Assembly: GCA_004211235.1 (NCBI GenBank)
Contig: SEEY01000164.1
Location: 1 to 7,787, forward strand
DNA from: Rubrivivax sp.
GTDB lineage: Bacteria; Pseudomonadota; Gammaproteobacteria; Burkholderiales; Burkholderiaceae
Direction: 5' to 3'
Length of the DNA: 7,787 nt
Under the pieces are notes generated by a model. The model was not told the origin of the DNA. It made no database searches and worked only from the letters and a program-made list of their open reading frames with translations. Shown piece by piece: positions 1 to 6,633 of this stretch. The translations under genes and the position numbers were made by a program. Each line of letters starts with the position of its first letter. Within the stretch, counting starts at the first letter, position 1.

Positions 1-26
1 TGTCCAACACACCCCAGGAGAACTCC

Positions 27-452
27 ATGGCAATCGAACGCACCCTGTCCATCATCAAGCCCGATGCCGTGGCGAAGAACGTCATCGGCCAGATCTACGC
101 CCGCTTCGAAGGCGCCGGCCTGAAGATCGCCGCAGCCAAGCTGGTGCAGCTGTCGCGCGGTGAAGCCGAGCAGTTCTACGGCGTGCACAAGGCCCGCCCC
201 TTCTTCAATGACCTGGTCACCTTCATGATCTCGGGCCCGGTGATGATCCAGGTGCTGGAAGGCGAGAACGCCATCCTGAAGAACCGTGAGCTGATGGGCG
301 CCACCGATCCCAAGAAGGCCGAGAAGGGCACCATCCGCGCCGACTTCGCCGACAGCATCGACGCCAACGCCGTGCACGGCTCCGACGCCGCTGAAACGGC
401 CGCCGTCGAGATCGCCTTCTTCTTCCCCGGCCTGAACGTCTACAGCCGCTAA
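27..452 (+). CDS. ndk: Nucleoside diphosphate kinase
   Basis: This cytoplasmic enzyme moves the gamma-phosphate of ATP to other (d)NDPs through a phosphohistidine intermediate, which balances nucleotide pools. The 141-residue protein has the normal bacterial length. The NDK signature NAVHGSDA holds the catalytic His117. The other nucleotide-site residues known from the family fall at the standard positions: Lys11 (in SIIKPDAV), Tyr51, Phe59, Arg87, Thr93, Arg104 and Asn114. The start is supported by an AGGAG Shine-Dalgarno at 16-20, six bases before the ATG, and by the typical N-terminus [14 protein letters not shown]. It is the first gene visible in the cluster; any promoter lies to the left of the window. 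It ends in TAA and is followed by a GC-rich hairpin before rlmN. Nothing in it is truncated or unusual. Confidence 0.98.
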   Translation: MAIERTLSIIKPDAVAKNVIGQIYARFEGAGLKIAAAKLVQLSRGEAEQFYGVHKARPFFNDLVTFMISGPVMIQVLEGENAILKNRELMGATDPKKAEKGTIRADFADSIDANAVHGSDAAETAAVEIAFFFPGLNVYSR

Positions 453-478
453 ACCCCCAACGGGGTCGGGAGGCCCCG
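453..478 (+). other. Two mutually exclusive GC hairpins between ndk and rlmN
   Basis: Directly after the ndk stop, 453-457 (ACCCC) can pair with 462-466 (GGGGT) around a CAAC loop, giving 5 bp. The same GGGGT can instead join a longer stem of 461-467 with 472-478, 7 bp including one G-U pair, closed by the loop GGGA, which fits the GNRA tetraloop pattern. The second stem ends five bases before the rlmN Shine-Dalgarno (AGGAAG, 483-488). No T-run follows either stem, so this is not a standard intrinsic terminator. It could stabilise a 3' end, mark a processing site, or tune rlmN translation. The pairing is read directly; the function is unknown, and small stems also arise by chance in GC-rich DNA. 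Confidence 0.4.
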
Positions 479-493
479 GCCCAGGAAGTTCGT

Positions 494-1612
494 ATGGACG
501 CGGTCAACCTGCTCGGTTTTGATCTGCCAGGCCTGGCCGCCTACTGCGAGCAACTGGGCGAAAGGAAGTTCCGTGCGACCCAGCTGTTCCGCTGGGTCCA
601 CCAGAAGGGCGCGTCGGACTTCGACCAGATGTCCGACCTCGCCAAGTCCTTGCGCGACAAGCTCAAGGGCCGAGCGGTCATCAGCGCACTGCCGGTCATC
701 TCCGAGCATGTCTCGGCGGACGGCACCATCAAGTGGCTGTTCGACGTCGGCAATGGCGACGCGGTCGAGGCGGTGTTCATTCCCGAAGACGACCGTGGCA
801 CCCTCTGCGTTTCCAGCCAGGCCGGCTGCGCCGTTGGGTGCCGCTTCTGCTCCACGGGCCACCAGGGCTTCAGCCGCAACCTGAGCACGGCCGAGATCAC
901 GGCCCAGCTCTGGTTTGCCGAGCACAACCTGCGCCGCCGCTTCGACATGCAGGAACGCATCATCAGCAACATCGTCATGATGGGCATGGGCGAGCCGCTG
1001 CAGAACTACGACCAGCTCGTGCCGTCGCTCAAGACCATGCTGGACGACCACGGCTACGGCCTGAGCCGCCGCCGCGTCACCGTGTCGACGTCCGGCGTCG
1101 TGCCCATGATCGACCGGTTGCGCGATGACTGCCCGGTCGCGATGGCCGTCAGCCTGCATGCGCCGACCGACCCGCTGCGCGACCAGCTCGTGCCGCTGAA
1201 CAAGAAGTACCCGATCGCCGAACTTCTGGCCGCCTGCAACCGCTATCTGGAGAAGGCGCCGCGCGACTTCATCACCTTCGAGTACTGCATGTTGCAGGAG
1301 GTGAACGACTCGCCCGAGCAGGCCCTGGAACTGGCCAGGCTGTTGAAGAGCCGGGTGAGCTGCAAGATCAACCTGATCCCGTTCAATCCCTTCCCGGCGT
1401 CGGGCCTCACGCGCAGCACGGATGCGCGGGTTAAGGCCTTCGCCGAGGTGCTGATCCAGGCAGGCATCGTCACGACGGTGCGCAAGACGCGCGGCGACGA
1501 CATCGACGCTGCCTGCGGCCAACTGGCCGGCGAGGTGCAGGACCGCACCCGCGCGCATATCCGCATGGTCAGAGCCCCCGTGACGGTGGCCAAATCCGCT
1601 GGACCCGCCTGA
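494..1612 (+). CDS. rlmN: Dual-specificity 23S rRNA/tRNA adenine C2-methyltransferase RlmN
   Basis: A radical-SAM methyltransferase that, in characterised relatives, methylates C2 of A2503 in 23S rRNA and of A37 in some tRNAs, which supports translation accuracy. The 372-residue length is normal. The radical-SAM iron-sulfur motif CxxxCxxC is at Cys112, Cys116 and Cys119 ([12 protein letters not shown]), with the SAM-binding GMGEP at 164-168. The two catalytic cysteines of the family are present: Cys105 (in GTLCVSSQ, seven residues before the first cluster Cys, as in E. coli) and Cys341 (in [12 protein letters not shown]), the residue that carries the transferred methyl. An N-terminal accessory domain (about 1-95) includes [14 protein letters not shown]. 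The start has AGGAAG at 483-488. Cfr is a relative, but sequence style and operon position fit RlmN. The gene ends in TGA and abuts pilW. Confidence 0.97.
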   Translation: MDAVNLLGFDLPGLAAYCEQLGERKFRATQLFRWVHQKGASDFDQMSDLAKSLRDKLKGRAVISALPVISEHVSADGTIKWLFDVGNGDAVEAVFIPEDDRGTLCVSSQAGCAVGCRFCSTGHQGFSRNLSTAEITAQLWFAEHNLRRRFDMQERIISNIVMMGMGEPLQNYDQLVPSLKTMLDDHGYGLSRRRVTVSTSGVVPMIDRLRDDCPVAMAVSLHAPTDPLRDQLVPLNKKYPIAELLAACNRYLEKAPRDFITFEYCMLQEVNDSPEQALELARLLKSRVSCKINLIPFNPFPASGLTRSTDARVKAFAEVLIQAGIVTTVRKTRGDDIDAACGQLAGEVQDRTRAHIRMVRAPVTVAKSAGPA

Positions 1613-1631
1613 ACCCATGGCGCCCACCCTC

Positions 1632-1636
1632 AAGGA
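1632..1636 (+). promoter_or_regulatory. Ribosome binding site that decides the pilW start
   Basis: AAGGA lies four bases before the ATG at 1641. The earlier in-frame ATG at 1617, only four bases after the rlmN stop, has no recognisable Shine-Dalgarno before it (upstream GGACCCGCCTGAACCC). The spacing at 1641 is short but usable, and that start gives a compact lipoprotein signal peptide. Initiation at 1617 through coupling to rlmN termination remains possible. Confidence 0.5.
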
Positions 1637-1640
1637 TTTG

Positions 1641-2426
1641 ATGAAGCGATTGCTGCCTGTCCTGGTCTCCGCACTGCTTGCCGCCTGCGCCAACACCGGC
1701 ACTGCGCCGGCGGCGAGCCGCGAAATCAAGACCGATTCCGACCAGACGGACGCCGACCGCCGCGCCGCCATCCGGCTGGAGCTCGCCCAGGGGTATTTCT
1801 CCCGCGGCCAGTTCTCGACGGCGCTCGACGAGCTCAAGCTCGCGCTGCAGGTCAAGCCCGACATGCGCGAGGCCGTGAACCTGCGCGGTCTGATCTACGC
1901 CGCCATGGGCGACCACCCGCTGGCCGAGGAAACCTTCCGCCGCGCGCTGGCCGTCTACCCCAACGACCCCGACACGCTGCACAACTACGGCTGGTTCATG
2001 TGCCAGCAGCAGCGCTGGCCGACGGCCGACTCGCTGTTCGACCAGGCGCTGGCCGTGTCGACCTATCGGGCGCCGGCCCGCACCTTGCTGGCCAAGGGCG
2101 TCTGCGAGGCGCGCGCGGGCCGGCTGCTGGTGGCCGAGAAGACGCTGGCACGGGCCTTCGAGCTGGATCCGGCCAGCCCGGTCATCGCCATCAACCTGTC
2201 CGAGGTGCTCTACCGCAACGGCGAGCTGGAGCGGGCCCGCTTCTATGTGAAGCGCGTCAACGACCAGCCCGAGCAGGTCAACGCACAGAGCCTGTGGCTG
2301 CAATTGCGCATCGAGCGCCGGCTGGGCCGTGCCGGCATCGTCGATGACCTGGCGCTGCAGTTGCGCCGCAAGCATCCCCAGTCGCCCGAGACGCAGGCGC
2401 TCGACGCCGGCCGTTACGACGAATAA
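1641..2426 (+). CDS. pilW: Type IV pilus biogenesis/stability lipoprotein PilW (PilF)
   Basis: A TPR outer-membrane lipoprotein that acts as pilotin for the PilQ secretin or stabilises pili in characterised systems. From the ATG at 1641 the protein has 261 residues and starts with a short lipoprotein signal, MKRLLPVLVSALLAAC: a basic start, a hydrophobic core and the lipobox LAAC, with Cys16 as the acylated residue. A start at 1617 would add eight residues (MAPTLKDL) but has no ribosome site. After a linker, TPR helices run from about residue 40 to 215; recognisable stretches are LAQGYFSRGQFSTALDEL, NLRGLIYAAMGDHPLAEETF and LHNYGWFMCQQQRW. The order rlmN-pilW-rodZ is usual outside enterics and supports the name over a generic TPR protein. 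Besides Cys16 there are only Cys121 and Cys155, a possible disulfide pair. The gene ends in TAA followed by a hairpin. Confidence 0.93.
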   Translation: MKRLLPVLVSALLAACANTGTAPAASREIKTDSDQTDADRRAAIRLELAQGYFSRGQFSTALDELKLALQVKPDMREAVNLRGLIYAAMGDHPLAEETFRRALAVYPNDPDTLHNYGWFMCQQQRWPTADSLFDQALAVSTYRAPARTLLAKGVCEARAGRLLVAEKTLARAFELDPASPVIAINLSEVLYRNGELERARFYVKRVNDQPEQVNAQSLWLQLRIERRLGRAGIVDDLALQLRRKHPQSPETQALDAGRYDE

Positions 2427-2439
2427 GCCGCCGCGCGGC
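2427..2439 (+). other. GC hairpin after pilW stop, followed by A-rich rodZ leader
   Basis: The first base after the pilW stop begins a perfect 5-bp stem: GCCGC (2427-2431) pairs with GCGGC (2435-2439) around a CGC loop. The bases around it (2429-2440) also form a 12-nt perfect palindrome. It is followed by an A-rich, unstructured stretch (2441-2457, TCTACAAAAACAACACG) up to the rodZ ATG, not by a T-run, so it is not an intrinsic terminator on this strand. The pairing is certain; a biological role is a guess. Confidence 0.35.
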
Positions 2440-2457
2440 GTCTACAAAAACAACACG

Positions 2458-3348
2458 ATGCAACCCATCTCCGAGGGACGTGACAGCCCGCCGACCACTG
2501 CCGGTGCCTGGCTGAAGAATGCACGTCAGCAGCGCGGCCTGCACATCGCGGCGCTCGCCGTGATGCTGAAGGTGCCCCAGGCCAAGCTGGAGGCGCTGGA
2601 AGCTGACCGCTTTGATCTGTTGCCGGACGCGACCTTCGCCCGCGCCCTGGCCACCGCCGTCTGCCGCGCGCTCAAGGTCGACCCCGCACCGGTGCTCGGC
2701 CTGCTGCCGCGCAGCAACGAGCACGGCTTCGATGTGCGGCCGGGCCTGAACCAGCCTTTCCGCGAGCGTGGCGGCAGCAGCGCCGGCGACGGCGGCGTGC
2801 TGGCCTTGCTGAAGCGTCCCGCCGTCTGGGGGCTGGCGCTGCTGCTCGTGGCGGCCGGTGCCATCTACTGGATCCCGGCCAGCTGGTTGCCCGAGCGGGA
2901 GGCGACGCCGGCGTTCCCGGCGTCCGCAGTCGCTTCGACGGCGGCCAGCGGGCCGACGGTCGAGTTCGTGGCGGCACCGCCGGCTGCCTCCGAGCCGGCG
3001 GCCTCGGTGCCTGCGCTGGCGACCCAGGCCGCGGCCCCTGTGCCGACCGCCGTCGCCTCCGCGCCGCTGCAGGTGCGCGATGTTGCGCCGCCTGCCGCGG
3101 CCAGCGCCGCCGGGCCGACGCTGCGCGTCACGGCGACCGCCGACAGCTGGCTCGAGATCGTTGACTCGGCTGGCCAGACACTGATCTCACGCGTGCTGCG
3201 CCAGGGCGAGCAGCAGGATTTCACCGGCGCCGCGCCCTACAAGGTGCGCGTCGGCAATGTCAGCGGCACGAAGATCGAATGGCGCGGCAGCGCCGTCGAC
3301 CTCGCTGCGCGCGCGAGCAACAACATCGCCCGTCTGGAGTTGAAGTGA
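2458..3348 (+). CDS. rodZ: RodZ-like cell-shape protein (HTH, TM, DUF4115)
   Basis: RodZ links cytoplasmic MreB filaments to the periplasmic wall-elongation machinery. The 296-residue protein has the family order. A cytoplasmic helix-turn-helix region (about 13-75) includes [20 protein letters not shown] linker follows, then one membrane helix at about 120-140 after Lys119-Arg120 ([20 protein letters not shown]). A low-complexity Ala/Pro/Val/Ser segment spans about 148-219, and a beta-rich DUF4115-type domain runs from about 221 to 296 ([22 protein letters not shown]). The reading frame stays open further upstream inside pilW, but translation before 2458 does not look like RodZ, while [10 protein letters not shown] leads straight into the HTH. 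No Shine-Dalgarno precedes this ATG; the leader is A-rich. Phe60 of the MreB-contact motif is kept, but the motif otherwise reads [14 protein letters not shown], without the Tyr four residues later. Homology and gene position are clear; activity as a shape factor is inferred. Its TGA stop overlaps the ispG ATG. Confidence 0.88.
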   Translation: MQPISEGRDSPPTTAGAWLKNARQQRGLHIAALAVMLKVPQAKLEALEADRFDLLPDATFARALATAVCRALKVDPAPVLGLLPRSNEHGFDVRPGLNQPFRERGGSSAGDGGVLALLKRPAVWGLALLLVAAGAIYWIPASWLPEREATPAFPASAVASTAASGPTVEFVAAPPAASEPAASVPALATQAAAPVPTAVASAPLQVRDVAPPAAASAAGPTLRVTATADSWLEIVDSAGQTLISRVLRQGEQQDFTGAAPYKVRVGNVSGTKIEWRGSAVDLAARASNNIARLELK

Positions 3349-4610
3349 TGAGCGAATGGATCATTCCCGAAGCGGCGCCCGCGCCGCGCAAGAGCCGCCA
3401 GGCCCGCGTCGTCTGGGGCAATCGCGTTGTCACCGTCGGTGGCGACGCGCCGGTGCGCGTGCAGTCCATGACCAACACGGACACGGTGGACGCCATCGGC
3501 ACGGCCATCCAGGTCAAGGAACTGGCGATTGCCGGCTCGGAGATGGTGCGCATCACCGTCAACACGCCGGAAGCGGCCGAGCAGGTGCCCTACATCCGCG
3601 AGCAGCTCGACCGCATGGGCATCGACGTGCCGCTGGTGGGCGACTTTCACTACAACGGCCACCGCCTGCTGACCGACTATCCGGCGATGGCGCAGGCACT
3701 GTCCAAGTACCGCATCAACCCCGGCAACGTCGGCAAGGGTGACAAGAAGGACCGCCAGTTCGCGATGATGGTCGAGGCCGCGGCCAAGTACGACAAGGTC
3801 GTGCGCATCGGCGTCAACTGGGGCAGCCTGGACCAGGAACTGCTCGCCCAGTTCATGGACGAGAACGCCCGGCGCACCGTGCCCTGGGATGCCAAGCCGG
3901 TCATGTACCAGGCGCTCGTCGAGTCGGCGCTCACGTCGGCCGCCTATGCCGCCGAACTTGGGCTCAACCCCGACAACATCATCATCAGCTGCAAGGTCAG
4001 CGGCGTGCAGGACCTGATTTCGGTCTACCGCGAGCTGGCCCGCCGCTGCGACTACGCGCTGCACCTGGGCCTGACCGAAGCGGGCATGGGCACCAAGGGC
4101 ACGGTGGCCTCCAGCGTCGCGTTGGGCATCCTGGCGCAGGAAGGCATCGGCGACACGATCCGCGTCAGCCTGACGCCGCAGCCGGGCGAGTCGCGTACGC
4201 AGGAAGTGGTCGTCGCGCTGGAGATCCTGCAGGCCCTGGGCCTGCGCCACTTCAACCCGAGCGTGACCGCCTGCCCCGGCTGCGGCCGCACGACGAGCAC
4301 GACCTTCCAGGAATTGGCCAAGCAGATCGACGACTTCCTGCGCCTGCAGATGCCGGTCTGGCGCCGCAAATACCCGGGCGTCGAGGAGATGAAGGTGGCC
4401 GTCATGGGCTGCATCGTCAACGGCCCGGGCGAGAGCAAGCATGCCGACATCGGCATCAGCCTGCCCGGCACCGGCGAAGCGCCGGCCGCGCCTGTCTTCA
4501 TCGACGGCGTGAAAGCGCTGACCTTGCGCGGCGACAACATCGCCAACGAGTTCCACGCCCTGGTCGAGAACTACATCGAGAAGCGCTTCGGCGCCACGGC
4601 CACGGCCTGA
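3348..4610 (+). CDS. ispG: 4-hydroxy-3-methylbut-2-en-1-yl diphosphate synthase IspG (GcpE)
   Basis: The penultimate MEP-pathway enzyme: it reductively converts 2-C-methylerythritol 2,4-cyclodiphosphate to HMBPP using a [4Fe-4S] cluster and an electron donor such as flavodoxin or ferredoxin. Its product supplies undecaprenyl phosphate and quinones. The protein has 420 residues from the ATG at 3348, which shares its A with the rodZ TGA; GGAG at 3336-3339 is the Shine-Dalgarno, eight bases upstream. Visible motifs are VQSMTNTDT (38-46) and RINPGNVG (122-129) in the barrel, then the cluster ligands Cys309 and Cys312 (ACPGCGRT), Cys355 ([10 protein letters not shown]) and Glu362. It is about 50 residues longer than E. 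coli IspG, with extra segments near 168-185 and 335-347, so Cys312 and Cys355 are 43 apart against 32 in E. coli. All ligands are present, so it should be active. Confidence 0.97.
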   Translation: MSEWIIPEAAPAPRKSRQARVVWGNRVVTVGGDAPVRVQSMTNTDTVDAIGTAIQVKELAIAGSEMVRITVNTPEAAEQVPYIREQLDRMGIDVPLVGDFHYNGHRLLTDYPAMAQALSKYRINPGNVGKGDKKDRQFAMMVEAAAKYDKVVRIGVNWGSLDQELLAQFMDENARRTVPWDAKPVMYQALVESALTSAAYAAELGLNPDNIIISCKVSGVQDLISVYRELARRCDYALHLGLTEAGMGTKGTVASSVALGILAQEGIGDTIRVSLTPQPGESRTQEVVVALEILQALGLRHFNPSVTACPGCGRTTSTTFQELAKQIDDFLRLQMPVWRRKYPGVEEMKVAVMGCIVNGPGESKHADIGISLPGTGEAPAAPVFIDGVKALTLRGDNIANEFHALVENYIEKRFGATATA

Positions 4611-4621
4611 ATCCGGATTCC

Positions 4622-5929
4622 ATGAGCGAGAACAAGAAAGTGCAGCCGCTCCAGGCTGTCAAGGGCATGAACGACATCCTGCCGCCCGAGTCGGCGCGCT
4701 GGGAGTCGCTGGAGGCGACGATGCGCGGCGTGCTGCAGCGCTACGGCTACAGCAATGTGCGCGTGCCCATCGTCGAGCCCACGGCGCTGTTCGTGCGCGG
4801 CATCGGCGAGGTGACCGACATCGTCGAGAAGGAGATGTACGCCTTCGAGGACCGGGCCGACAAGCACGGCCAGGCCGAGCACCTGGCGCTGCGCCCCGAG
4901 GGCACCGCCGGCGTCGTGCGTGCCATGATCGAGCACAGCTATCTGCGCGACAGCCCGCGCCGGCTCTACTACGTCGGCCCGATGTTCCGCCGCGAGAAGC
5001 CGCAGAAGGGCCGCTACCGCCAGTTCCACCAGATGGGCATCGAGGCGCTCGGCTTTGCCGGCCCGGACGTCGATGCGGAGGTCATCCTGCTGGCGCGCAC
5101 GCTCTGGCGTGAGCTGGGCCTGAAGGAGGGCGAAGACGTCTCGCTGGAGATCAACTGCCTGGGCCAACCCGAGGAGCGCCGTGCGCATCGCGAGGCACTG
5201 ATCGCTTACCTTGAACAGCACCAGGACGTGCTGGACGAGGAAGCGAAAGCCCGCATGTACGCCAACCCGCTGCGCGTGCTGGACACCAAGAACCCGGCCA
5301 TGCAGGCGATGGCGGAGGGCGCCCCGCGGCTGCTTGATTTCCTCGGTGAAGGGTCCCTCGCGCACTTCAATGGCGTGAAGACCCTGCTCGATGCGGTCGG
5401 CCTGGCCTACCGCATCAACCCCCGCCTCGTGCGCGGGCTGGACTACTACAACCTCACCGTCTTCGAGTGGGTCACGGACAAGCTCGGCGCCCAGGGCACG
5501 GTGTGCGCGGGTGGCCGCTATGACGGCCTCGTCGAGCAGCTCGGCGGCAAGCCGACACCGGCTGTCGGCTTCGGCATGGGCCTGGAGCGGCTGCTGCTGC
5601 TGCTGGAGACGCTGGGCCTGCAGTCGCCGGCGCCGTCGCCCGACGCCTATGCCGTCGTGCCCGACCCGGCCGAGCTGGCGCGCATCCTGCCCGCGCTGGA
5701 AGCGCTGCGCGCGGCCGGCGTGAGCGTGCAGATGCATGCGGGTGGCGGCTCGTTCAAGTCGCAGTTCAAGAAGGCCGACGCCTCCGGCGCGCGCTTTGCG
5801 CTGGTGTTCGGCGCCGACGAGCTGGCGCGCGGCGAGGTGGCCGTCAAATCCCTGCGCGACGGCGCCGAGCAGGTTGCCCGGCCGCTCGCCGACGTGGCCG
5901 CCTGGGCGGCCGAGTTGCGCACCGCATAA
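4622..5929 (+). CDS. hisS: Histidine--tRNA ligase (class II)
   Basis: It charges tRNA-His with histidine in the cytoplasm as a homodimer. The 435-residue length is close to that of bacterial HisRS. The N-terminus has the family [10 protein letters not shown] (14-23). Class II motif 2 is at about 115-140 ([20 protein letters not shown], then HQMGIEALG). The histidine-specific motifs are RGLDYY (271-276) and AGGRYDGL (296-303). Motif 3 is [13 protein letters not shown] (316-328). The C-terminal anticodon-binding domain runs from about 340 to 435. Motifs 2 and 3 plus the two HisA motifs separate it from the paralogue HisZ, which lacks a complete set. The ATG lies 11 bases after the ispG stop, with only a weak GGA (4615-4617) as ribosome site, so translation may partly depend on coupling. 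It ends in TAA followed by a GC hairpin. Confidence 0.98.
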   Translation: MSENKKVQPLQAVKGMNDILPPESARWESLEATMRGVLQRYGYSNVRVPIVEPTALFVRGIGEVTDIVEKEMYAFEDRADKHGQAEHLALRPEGTAGVVRAMIEHSYLRDSPRRLYYVGPMFRREKPQKGRYRQFHQMGIEALGFAGPDVDAEVILLARTLWRELGLKEGEDVSLEINCLGQPEERRAHREALIAYLEQHQDVLDEEAKARMYANPLRVLDTKNPAMQAMAEGAPRLLDFLGEGSLAHFNGVKTLLDAVGLAYRINPRLVRGLDYYNLTVFEWVTDKLGAQGTVCAGGRYDGLVEQLGGKPTPAVGFGMGLERLLLLLETLGLQSPAPSPDAYAVVPDPAELARILPALEALRAAGVSVQMHAGGGSFKSQFKKADASGARFALVFGADELARGEVAVKSLRDGAEQVARPLADVAAWAAELRTA

Positions 5930-5932
5930 TCC

Positions 5933-5945
5933 CGGGCCCTGCCCG
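5933..5945 (+). other. GC hairpin between hisS and yfgM
   Basis: Three bases after the hisS TAA a perfect all-GC 5-bp stem forms: CGGGC (5933-5937) with GCCCG (5941-5945) around a CCT loop. The remaining leader to yfgM (5946-5964) is pyrimidine-rich and has no Shine-Dalgarno. No T-run follows, so a classical terminator is unlikely. It resembles in place and size the hairpins after ndk and pilW. Function unknown. Confidence 0.35.
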
Positions 5946-5964
5946 ACCACGCTGTATTCCTCTC

Positions 5965-6633
5965 ATGGCATCGCATCTCGATCTCGAAGAACAAGAACAA
6001 CTTGACCAGCTCAAGGCCTTCTGGAAGCGCTGGGGCAATCTCGTCACCTGGGTGGTGACGGCCGCGCTCGCTGCCTTCGCCGCCTGGCAGGGCTGGAACT
6101 GGCATCAGCGCGACCAGGCCGCCAAGGCTGGCGCGATGTACGAGGAGTTCGACCGCGCGCTCACCGGTCAGGACCTCGACAAGAGCGCCGCCGCCGCTGC
6201 CGACCTGCGTTCGCAATTTGCCGGTACCGGCTATGCGGCCCAGGCCGGCCTGCAGGTCGCCAAGCTGCAGCTCGAGAAGGGCAAGGCTGACGACGCCAAG
6301 CAGAGCCTGACCTGGGTGGCGGACAAGGGCTCGGAAGAGGCCTACCGCGATCTCGCCCGCCTGCGCCTGGCCGGCTTGCAGCTCGACGCCAAGGCCTATG
6401 ACGAGGCAGGCAAGACGCTCGACGCGATCAAGTCGCCCGACTTCGCCGCGCTGGTGGCCGACCGCCGTGGTGACGCACTGCTGCTGCAGGACAAGCGCGA
6501 CGCCGCCAAGGCCGAGTATCAGAAGGCCTTCGCTGCGCTGGACAAGACGCAGGACTATCGCCGCATCGTCGAAGCCAAGCTGGCCACGCTCGGCGTGCCC
6601 ACCACGGTGGACGCCACGGGAGCCGCGCAATGA
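5965..6633 (+). CDS. yfgM: YfgM-type membrane-anchored TPR protein (ancillary SecYEG translocon subunit)
   Basis: In E. coli, YfgM is an inner-membrane protein with a periplasmic TPR domain that associates with PpiD and the SecYEG translocon and helps hand over secreted proteins. This 222-residue protein has the same layout. An acidic, Gln-rich cytoplasmic start (DLEEQEQLDQLKAFWKRWGN) leads to one membrane helix at about 25-43 (LVTWVVTAALAAFAAWQGW), then an Ala/Lys/Leu-rich helical domain with TPR-like repeats, for example EAYRDLARLRLAGLQLDAKA and RRGDALLLQDKRDAAKAEYQ. Position between hisS and bamB strongly supports the name. The ATG at 5965 has no Shine-Dalgarno (leader GCTGTATTCCTCTC), yet the family N-terminus starts exactly there. 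The stop overlaps the bamB start (ATGA), so the two envelope proteins are probably translationally coupled. The translocon role here is inferred from homology. Confidence 0.92.
   Translation: MASHLDLEEQEQLDQLKAFWKRWGNLVTWVVTAALAAFAAWQGWNWHQRDQAAKAGAMYEEFDRALTGQDLDKSAAAAADLRSQFAGTGYAAQAGLQVAKLQLEKGKADDAKQSLTWVADKGSEEAYRDLARLRLAGLQLDAKAYDEAGKTLDAIKSPDFAALVADRRGDALLLQDKRDAAKAEYQKAFAALDKTQDYRRIVEAKLATLGVPTTVDATGAAQ

Noticed and set aside
449..1864. 471-codon open frame on the minus strand opposite rlmN and the start of pilW
   Set aside because: It is a shadow frame. The translation is rich in Ala, Arg, His, Gln and Val with no domain, it spans two real genes, and long antisense frames are expected where third positions are nearly all G/C.
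2427..2445. Rho-independent terminator after pilW
   Set aside because: The stem is only 5 bp and is followed by an A-rich stretch, not a T-run, on the coding strand. On the other strand the T-run precedes the stem.
2329..2457. Upstream extension of the RodZ frame into the end of pilW
   Set aside because: The extra 43 codons overlap the PilW C-terminus and read as Arg/Ser/Pro-rich sequence unlike RodZ. The ATG at 2458 leads directly into the HTH domain.
3160..3195. Possible internal sigma-70 promoter within rodZ (TTGACT at 3160)
   Set aside because: The -35-like hexamer has no acceptable -10 at 16-18 bases; the nearest candidate, TGATCT, is poor and badly spaced.
3237..4556. 439-codon open frame on the minus strand opposite ispG
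   Set aside because: The plus strand encodes IspG with all iron-sulfur ligands. The antisense product is Asp/His/Arg/Ala-rich and low in complexity, with no recognisable motif and no convincing ribosome site.
4571..5950. 459-codon open frame on the minus strand opposite hisS
   Set aside because: hisS on the plus strand has every class II HisRS motif. The antisense reading shows only Gln/Arg/Leu/His-rich sequence typical of shadow frames in GC-rich DNA.
5933..5964. Rho-independent terminator after hisS
   Set aside because: There is a 5-bp GC stem but no T-run; the following bases are mixed pyrimidines, and yfgM starts 20 bases later.
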